A DNA stretch of 22,302 nucleotides from JBMOLL01 sp049325415. GTDB taxonomy: Bacteria > Bacteroidota > Bacteroidia > Bacteroidales > GCA-2748055. A model generated the notes under the pieces. The model searched no databases. It was not told the DNA's origin and saw only the letters and a program-made list of their open reading frames with translations. A program made the position numbers and the translations under genes. Positions 17,345-22,302 of the stretch are shown here, one piece after another. Location of the stretch: positions 1-22,302 of the forward strand of contig JBMOLL010000013.1 in NCBI GenBank assembly GCA_049325415.1. Reading direction: 5' to 3'. Position 1 is the first letter of the stretch. Every line of letters begins with the position of its first letter.

Positions 17345-17428
17345 ATGCAAAATGCAAAATGCAAAATGCAAAATGTAGAATGCAAAATGTAGAATGCAAA
17401 ATGTAAAATGCAGAATGTAGAATGTTGA
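17345..17428. repeat. Heptanucleotide tandem array A (12 x 7 nt)
   Basis: Twelve head-to-tail units follow in exact 7-nt register with consensus ATG[C/T]A[A/G]A; only the last unit (ATGTTGA) is degenerate. Units 4-9 roughly alternate ATGCAAA and ATGTAGA, giving a 14-nt higher-order period. The array begins 36 nt after the stop codon of the GH43-like gene. The minus strand is open across it and would encode a Phe/Ile/Leu/His/Cys-rich repeat, which I take as spurious. Confidence 0.9.
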
Positions 17429-17666
17429 AGGAAAAGTGGAGATGAGTCGTGTTCTATTCCTCACCCCCTTTGCCCTTCGAGGTCGGAGATCGCGTTGTGC
17501 GCACCATTCCGGGGATGGGACCCCGGTTACCGTGTTTGAGGCCTTCAGCCTCAGGAACGGAACCGGTGCTTCGACAGGCTCAGCAACCGGAAAAGCCTGA
17601 TGTCGGTATTTCGACCCCGATGGCAGGCTGTGCTGAAAAGTGTCAGAGGTATTTTTGGGGTCAACC
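17429..17666. repeat. Inter-array spacer with REP-like dyads
   Basis: No gene is credible in this stretch. It contains CCGGGG/CCCCGG (17509-17514/17521-17526, 6-nt loop), TGAGGC/GCCTCA (17537-17542/17548-17553, 5-nt loop), and a larger dyad at 17563-17590 in which CCGGT-GCT pairs with AGC-A-ACCGG around an 11-nt loop. The last resembles short repetitive extragenic palindromes containing TTCGACAGGCTCAGC that I recall from many bacterial genomes. These hairpins may end transcription between the convergent genes. Confidence 0.5.
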
Positions 17667-17771
17667 CGTCACCCGTCACTCGTCACTCCTCGCTCTTCCC
17701 TCCTCACTGTTCCCTCCTCACTGTTCCCTCCTCACTCGTCACCCGTCACTCTTCACTCTTCACTCCCCACT
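17667..17771. repeat. Heptanucleotide tandem array B (15 x 7 nt)
   Basis: Fifteen units in exact 7-nt register have the approximate consensus [C/G]NTC[A/C]C[T/C] (CGTCACT, CCTCACT, GTTCCCT, CTTCACT). CCTCACT-GTTCCCT alternates in the middle, and CGTCACC-CGTCACT occurs at both units 1-2 and 11-12. The array is unrelated in sequence to array A. Its last base is the final base of the stop codon of the minus-strand 4Fe-4S gene, so the array forms that gene's 3' untranslated region. Confidence 0.9.
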
Positions 17772-18760
17772 CATATCCTCCCCATCGCCAGGCAGATCGC
17801 ATGCAGCGAAACCGTGATAAACAGGTAGAGGTTCCGGGATTTCGCCGGCGACAATTTCAAAAAGCGGTAACGGAGGGAGCCGGCATGGCAACTACTTACG
17901 CAATCGCCGCAGAGGGTGCAGGTGATACCCGGTTTGCGGGCCAGGATGTCTTCCCTGTTCAGGGCGTCGTAGCGGCAGGTGGAAGTGCAGCGCATGCAGG
18001 AGGTACAGCTGTCGGCTATCTCCATACGGAAGGGATTGACGAAGCGGAAATAGTTGACCACCGTGCCAACGGGGCACCAGGTCAGGCAATGCACCATTTT
18101 GCCTTTCCGTGACGAAAGGAGCAGCATCACAACCATCCCGACGCCGCCAAACAGAAGGGCGAGGGGAGTGGTGATGTGGGCAGGAATTTTGAAGAAACGC
18201 AGAAGTAGGGCAGCAACGATCACCAGGGGGAGGATGGTGAATTTAACAGCCGCTCTGTTCCGGAGCCTGGCAGCCGGTCGTTTTTTCCCTGCAGCCCACT
18301 GGTCGAGTGCCCCAAAGTAGCAGAGGTGACTGCACCATGCCGGTCCCGACAGCAGGATGGTGCTGATAAACAGCGCTGTCATCACCGACAGCTCACCGCG
18401 ATATAAAGGTCCGGTAATAATCAGCATGGGGATTGGAAGATGCAGTTTCCCGGTCATCAGGAACACTTCATTCACCAGTCCAAGGATCAGTTGCAGAAAA
18501 AACCATGCTGAAAAGAGAGTCCAGGTATACTTTCTCCAGACGGCACTGCGGGAGGGATCCATCATCTTCCGGGTAACAAATCCGGCATAGAGGGCAATCA
18601 GGAACACCTGGATCCAGCCGGCTCCCGGGTGCAGACGTTCAGCCAGAAGCAGGGGTTTGTCGGGCATCACCTGAACCATCAGCAGCATCCATCCGGTGAG
18701 CAGGAATGCGCCGGCAGGCACTGCATATTCTTTTATGTTTTGTTGAAGGGCTGAAGTCAT
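17771..18760 (-). CDS. Membrane-bound 4Fe-4S ferredoxin-type protein (NapH/YccM-like)
   Basis: The 329-aa protein combines several membrane helices (about 14-32, 48-64, 78-96, 124-138, 173-190 and 198-216, plus a hydrophobic end) with iron-sulfur motifs. Two membrane-edge motifs, WCSHLCYFGALDQW (Cys143, Cys147) and HCLTWCPVGTVVNYF (Cys225, Cys229), are typical of the Fer4_5/NapH/NosR/YccM group. A cytoplasmic double ferredoxin follows, with Cys252, 255, 258, 262 and Cys281, 284, 287, 291. Such proteins pass electrons between quinol or periplasmic redox partners and cytoplasmic ferredoxin; no partner enzyme is in the window, so the reaction is unknown. It lies 41 nt downstream of the cupin in the same direction and is probably in its operon. 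It converges with the GH43-like gene. Confidence 0.88.
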   Translation of the reverse strand: MTSALQQNIKEYAVPAGAFLLTGWMLLMVQVMPDKPLLLAERLHPGAGWIQVFLIALYAGFVTRKMMDPSRSAVWRKYTWTLFSAWFFLQLILGLVNEVFLMTGKLHLPIPMLIITGPLYRGELSVMTALFISTILLSGPAWCSHLCYFGALDQWAAGKKRPAARLRNRAAVKFTILPLVIVAALLLRFFKIPAHITTPLALLFGGVGMVVMLLLSSRKGKMVHCLTWCPVGTVVNYFRFVNPFRMEIADSCTSCMRCTSTCRYDALNREDILARKPGITCTLCGDCVSSCHAGSLRYRFLKLSPAKSRNLYLFITVSLHAICLAMGRI

Positions 18761-18801
18761 TTTCTGTCGGGCACGGCCGGAGCGGGCAAAGTTAGAAAAG
18801 A

Positions 18802-19137
18802 TCAGGGGATTTCCCTGATCATGACCAGCATCATCTTAAAACGTTCATGCGCGTTGACGGCGTGAGGGATGTTTGCCGGCATAACGATCGAGTCGCCTTC
18901 TTTCAGTACGTGGGAAAGCCCTCCGATGGTCACGGTACCTTCTCCATCGAGTACCAGCACCAGGGCATCGAAGGGTGCGGTATGCTCGCTCAGTTGTTGT
19001 CCCTTGTCAAAGGCAAAGAGGGTGACATTGCCCCCGGTGTTTTTCATCAGCACTTTGCTGACAATGCTTTCATTGGCATAAATGACTGAATCTCCGATCC
19101 TCGTCGGTTTTTCAGGTATGTAGCTCAGATTTTCCAT
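18802..19137 (-). CDS. Small single-domain cupin protein
   Basis: The 111-aa protein is one cupin barrel without a signal peptide, so it is cytoplasmic. Cupin motif 1 is GQQLSEHTAPFDALVLVLDGEG (46-67), with His52 present but Ala54 where the second metal-binding His of the classical HxH would be, and Asp57 near the usual Glu site. Motif 2 is GDSIVMPANIPHAVNA (81-96), with His92. The pattern SEHTxPFDA recurs in a common family of small cupins of unknown function, so this is probably normal for the family; it may bind metal differently. The next gene, 41 nt downstream, encodes a membrane 4Fe-4S protein, which hints at a redox or metal-related role. A perfect palindrome lies 44 nt upstream of the start. 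Confidence 0.88.
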   Translation of the reverse strand: MENLSYIPEKPTRIGDSVIYANESIVSKVLMKNTGGNVTLFAFDKGQQLSEHTAPFDALVLVLDGEGTVTIGGLSHVLKEGDSIVMPANIPHAVNAHERFKMMLVMIREIP

Positions 19138-19590
19138 AGTTGTTTTAAAGTAAAAATAATCATTTCCGCACAGGGCTCATGTAACAATTGTTACTACATC
19201 AATTACAGCTTGTTTTTTATACCAGGGTATTCTTCAAGCCAAAATTTGATCTTTTCTCTTCATTGGATGAACCTTGCAGGAAGTATGAATAAAAACTGCG
19301 GTTCCCCAATATGAATATCCTGTTCCAAAACATAAAATATGAATGGCCGGTTGTTAAACAAAGGCCTCCTGAAATGCTCTTATTTGCTGGTTTTCAGACT
19401 TGAAGTGTGTTGAAAAGACGTTGATTAATTCTATGCCGTTTTTTTTTCATCCCTAAGGCAGACTTTCGTAAATTTAATTCCTTTTCCCTTTATGACCCGT
19501 GTGACCGAATTGTTAGGATTGACTTAACATGAAAAAGAAAGAGGAAGTGTACATTTACGGCGAAAATATGTTTAACCAAATAGAGATCTC
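19138..19590. other. Divergent intergenic region between cupin and secreted protein
   Basis: This 453-bp AT-rich stretch carries the promoters of the cupin operon (-) and the large secreted protein (+). It contains a perfect palindrome at 19181-19194, three copies of TATGAAT at 19284, 19310 and 19338 (26 and 28 nt apart), and a 21-codon open frame at 19529-19594. I see no tRNA or intrinsic terminator. TATGTTTA at 19567-19574 is one base from the Bacteroidota -7 consensus but very close to the start codon. Confidence 0.55.
19181..19194. promoter_or_regulatory. Perfect 14-bp palindrome upstream of the cupin operon
   Basis: GTAACAATTGTTAC is a fully self-complementary 14-mer placed 44-57 nt upstream of the cupin start codon, a usual place for an operator. 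The shape suits a dimeric helix-turn-helix regulator, possibly of the Crp/Fnr type given the redox gene downstream, but the binding protein is not identifiable here. Confidence 0.5.
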
Positions 19591-19594
19591 ATGA
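19529..19594 (+). CDS. Possible 21-residue leader peptide overlapping the next start codon
   Basis: ATG 19529 opens a 21-codon frame (MKKKEEVYIYGENMFNQIEI then Ser) that stops in an ATGA overlap with the start codon of the large secreted protein at 19591. Such an overlap permits translational coupling. There is no Shine-Dalgarno sequence, but Bacteroidota rarely use one. An open frame this short is likely enough by chance, so confidence is low. Confidence 0.2.
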   Translation: MKKKEEVYIYGENMFNQIEIS

Positions 19595-22302
19595 AGAAAG
19601 TTTTACTATCACTTGTCATGTTCGCGGCCTTCCTGGCTGCTCATGCCGAAGGAATACTGATTATTTCCGAAGTGGCCGACCCGCTTGACAACGCGAACGC
19701 CAGGTTCGTTGAGTTGTACAATATCGGTGATGCTGCAGTGGATTTCAGTACGGCTACTTTTTACATTGCCCGTCAGGCGAACGGCTCAACCTGGGCCAGT
19801 GCCCAGCTGACCGGTGTGGTCAATCCGGGCGAAGCCTATGTGATTGCTACCAGTCAAAGTAACTTTAACGCAGCTTACGGTTTTGACCCGAATTTCGTTT
19901 TCTCCTCACTTACAGGAAATGGTGACGACGGATATTTTATTTACAAGGATGGTGACAATACCACAGGCACCCTTTATGATGCCTATGGTGTTCTCAACCA
20001 GGATGGAACAGGTTTTGCCTGGGAATACCTCGACGGCCGTGCCGAGAGGGTTGGCGGAATGACCGGACCGAATGCTACCTGGACCGCTTCCGAATGGAAT
20101 ATCACCATTACTGCCAATGTGGCCGATTTCACCCCCGGAGTGCATTCCAATGAAATCGTGGCTGATGTAACTCCACCGGTATTCAGTGACGGTTATCCGA
20201 AAATCAAAAATATCCTTGACACATCCATTGACCTGCTGGTTAAACTGGATGAAACCTCGAAAGTATTCTACGTGGTTCTCGAAAGCGGTGCCACCGCACC
20301 TACGGTTGCCGAAGTGCTGGCCGGAACAGGATCAGCCGGTGCTACAGCCGTAGTTGCCAGCTCTTTTGATGCCGGAACCGCAGAAGTTACGGAAACCATT
20401 TCGGGCCTGACTGTCGATATAACCTACGACGTATATGTTGTGGCTCAGGATGATGAGGCCACTCCGAACGTACAGGCTGCCCTTACCACGCTTTCAGCTA
20501 CAACGTTTACTCCCAAGGATGTATTGATGACGGTTGACTTTGCCACCGATCTTTCTCCCTTCACAGCGGTTGACACCCTGGGTGCACAGGCCTGGGCCGT
20601 ATCTTCAGGTGCTGCCCGGATAAACGGTTACAGCGGAGGTGCACAGGATAACGGTGATCTGCTGATCTCTCCCGTGATCAATCTCGACGGATCCTCCAAT
20701 AACGAGTTCTCGTTCCTTTCTTATAAAAACTACACCGGTCCGGATATGATCGTACAGATCTCAACCGATTTCACCGGTGTTTATGACAAAGCCGGCGTTC
20801 TGGCTGCTACCTGGACCCCGCTGAACGTTACCATTTCAGCCGGTGCTGCTGCCTGGACTGAATCCGGTTCAATCGACCTGTCGGCCTATTCCGGCGATGT
20901 TTACATTGCTTTCAGCTATGTATCAAGTGCTGCTGATGGTGCTGCCGAATGGAGAGTGGATAATTTTAAGGTGTCCGGCTATCTTATCCCGGGTTCCGAT
21001 GCCACCCTCAGCGATCTGACCCTCGATGGTACCACTATCACCGGATTTGATGCCGGCAAACTGGCATACACCGTTGAACTGCCCATGGGAACTACCGTAG
21101 TTCCGACCATTGATGCGGTTACCTCCGACGTAAATGCCACCTATGTTGTTACTCCTGCTTCCGACCTTGCCGGCGATGCAGCCGCCAGGACTACCACCGT
21201 TGTGGTAACCGCTCAGGACCAGACCACCGAGCAGACCTACAGCATCCTCTTCAATCCGATTCTGGAAGCTAAAACTGTTGCCGAACTGAGAGCCGGTGAT
21301 CAGACCAGGACCTATCAGTTTACCGGTAAGGTGCTGATGACCTATAAGAACAGCTCCTACAATCAGAAATACATTCAGGATGCTACCGGCGGGATTACCA
21401 TACATGACCCGAATGCAGCTATTACCACGGTTTATGAGATCGGCGACTCGCTGACCAATATCAAAGGTACGATCATGACCTATGGAGGCCTGTATGAATT
21501 TGTTCCCCTTGCTGACCCGGGTGCTCCGGTAAATTCAGGGAACCCGGTTGTTGCTGAAGAGGTCACCCTGGCTACACTGAATGGCAGCCTGGGAACCTAT
21601 GAGTCGAAGTTTGTGAAAGTTCTTGGAGTTAGCTTCACCGCCACCGGCGATTTTGCCTCCAAAACCAACTACGACATCAGCGATGCTTCCGGCTCTGCCA
21701 AACTGAGGACCAACTATACCAACCTGGATTATATCGGCACCGCCATTCCGACGGTTAAGGCTGATATCCAGGGTGTAGTGATCTCCTACAACGGCGCAGT
21801 TCAGCTCGTTCCCCGTTCACTGGCCGACTTCAGGCTGTATGGCACGGATGCCACCCTGTCTGATCTGACCGTAAACGGAACCACGGTTGAAGGCTTTGCT
21901 GCTGCAACCCTCAGTTACGACGTTCTCCTCGATCCGGGTACAAGCCAGGTTCCCACGGTGGAAGCCGTTACGACCGACGCCAGTGCCACCTACAGTGTTG
22001 CCGATGCCACCGACCTGCACGGTGATGCCGCTGCACGGACCACGGTTGTTACCGTAACTGCCGAAGATGGTGTCAGCACCACCGATTATTCCATCACCTT
22101 TGAAGTTTCAACCGAAGGAGTACCCGGATTTGATATCAGCGGAATCAGCATCTATCCTGTTCCTGCAAACAACGAACTGAACCTCAGCGGAACCTCCGAT
22201 GTAAGTTCAGTAAGGGTTATTGATATCAGGGGTGCCGTGATCAGGCAGATCGAAAACAACGGTTCCGATCACCTGGTGATTGACCTGTCGGAAGTGGCAT
22301 CC
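19591..22302 (+). CDS. Large secreted lamin-tail / cadherin-like protein with T9SS tail (partial, 3' end cut)
   Basis: The 904 codons present run open to the window end with no stop. In order: signal peptide (1-19, ending AHA), a lamin-tail domain at about 21-135 (ISEVADP...FVELYNIGD), a FnIII-like domain at about 193-305, a choice-of-anchor J/cleaved-adhesin-type domain at about 311-468 (LLISPVINLDG, EWRVDNFKVSG), a cadherin-like beta-sandwich at about 470-555, an OB-fold/DUF5689-like region at about 556-750 (FTGKVLMTYKN, KYIQDATGGITIHD), a second cadherin-like domain at about 752-838, and the start of a T9SS type A sorting domain (ISIYPVPANNELNLS). The two cadherin-like copies are close duplicates, alike even at DNA level. 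Lamin-tail plus OB-type domains often accompany secreted nucleases in Bacteroidota, but no catalytic domain is seen here. Role unknown: an adhesin or matrix protein is possible. Confidence 0.88.
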   Translation, partial: MKKVLLSLVMFAAFLAAHAEGILIISEVADPLDNANARFVELYNIGDAAVDFSTATFYIARQANGSTWASAQLTGVVNPGEAYVIATSQSNFNAAYGFDPNFVFSSLTGNGDDGYFIYKDGDNTTGTLYDAYGVLNQDGTGFAWEYLDGRAERVGGMTGPNATWTASEWNITITANVADFTPGVHSNEIVADVTPPVFSDGYPKIKNILDTSIDLLVKLDETSKVFYVVLESGATAPTVAEVLAGTGSAGATAVVASSFDAGTAEVTETISGLTVDITYDVYVVAQDDEATPNVQAALTTLSATTFTPKDVLMTVDFATDLSPFTAVDTLGAQAWAVSSGAARINGYSGGAQDNGDLLISPVINLDGSSNNEFSFLSYKNYTGPDMIVQISTDFTGVYDKAGVLAATWTPLNVTISAGAAAWTESGSIDLSAYSGDVYIAFSYVSSAADGAAEWRVDNFKVSGYLIPGSDATLSDLTLDGTTITGFDAGKLAYTVELPMGTTVVPTIDAVTSDVNATYVVTPASDLAGDAAARTTTVVVTAQDQTTEQTYSILFNPILEAKTVAELRAGDQTRTYQFTGKVLMTYKNSSYNQKYIQDATGGITIHDPNAAITTVYEIGDSLTNIKGTIMTYGGLYEFVPLADPGAPVNSGNPVVAEEVTLATLNGSLGTYESKFVKVLGVSFTATGDFASKTNYDISDASGSAKLRTNYTNLDYIGTAIPTVKADIQGVVISYNGAVQLVPRSLADFRLYGTDATLSDLTVNGTTVEGFAAATLSYDVLLDPGTSQVPTVEAVTTDASATYSVADATDLHGDAAARTTVVTVTAEDGVSTTDYSITFEVSTEGVPGFDISGISIYPVPANNELNLSGTSDVSSVRVIDIRGAVIRQIENNGSDHLVIDLSEVAS

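Noticed and set aside
17240..17464. Minus-strand frame encoding a repetitive Phe/Ile/Leu/His/Cys-rich peptide
   Set aside because: It is only the reading of heptamer array A (a 7-nt period cycles through frames every 21 nt); no start context or conserved domain.
17345..17771. CRISPR array
   Set aside because: Units are 7 nt, head-to-tail without spacers, and no cas gene is present.
17449..18112. Plus-strand open frames crossing array B and running into the 4Fe-4S gene
   Set aside because: Low-complexity Ser/Leu/Pro/His translation from repeats, then antisense to a well-supported ferredoxin gene.

Overview
The window looks like a chromosomal piece of a Bacteroidota bacterium, probably a Bacteroidales/Marinilabiliales-type environmental anaerobe or microaerophile. 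The evidence is a SusC/SusD pair, Bacteroidota-style lipoproteins, several C-terminal type IX secretion (T9SS) type A sorting domains, a transmembrane Reg_prop/Y_Y_Y regulator, and near absence of Shine-Dalgarno sequences. The lineage is inferred from gene content only.

Layout. 1-141: 3' region of a minus-strand gene with a good intrinsic terminator. 142-639 (-): small unrecognised lipoprotein. 754-3582 (-): large membrane-spanning sensor ending in a LuxR-type DNA-binding domain. 3583-3898: divergent intergenic region with several dyads, probably the control region of the locus. 3899-14494 (+): a tight five-gene polysaccharide utilisation operon: SusC, SusD, GH144-type lipoprotein, GH3 beta-glucosidase (BglX-like), and a second multidomain GH144-type enzyme with a T9SS tail. 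14564-15337 (+): small T9SS-exported protein, possibly glycan-binding. 15352-15453: a long hairpin that probably acts as a terminator. 15546-17309 (+): GH43-like propeller enzyme with a discoidin-type module and a FnIII-like module. 17310-17770: noncoding, containing two unrelated tandem arrays that both have an exact 7-nt period. 17771-18760 (-) and 18802-19137 (-): a NapH/YccM-like membrane 4Fe-4S protein and a small cupin, probably one operon. 19138-19590: noncoding, with a perfect 14-bp palindrome upstream of the cupin. 19591-22302 (+): large secreted lamin-tail/choice-of-anchor/cadherin-like protein with a T9SS tail, cut by the window end.

How the genes may work together. Characterised GH144 enzymes act on beta-1,2-glucans (endo-beta-1,2-glucanase of Chitinophaga pinensis; exo sophorohydrolase of Parabacteroides distasonis), and BglX-like GH3 enzymes include beta-1,2-glucosidases. 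The best hypothesis is therefore a beta-1,2-glucan (bacterial periplasmic or cyclic glucan) scavenging system. One depolymerase would be a surface lipoprotein and the other delivered by T9SS; SusCD would import oligosaccharides, GH3 would finish them to glucose, and the divergent Reg_prop/LuxR protein would sense the products. Substrate assignment rests on family knowledge, not on anything proved by the sequence. The GH43-like enzyme and the cupin/ferredoxin pair are not explained by this model.
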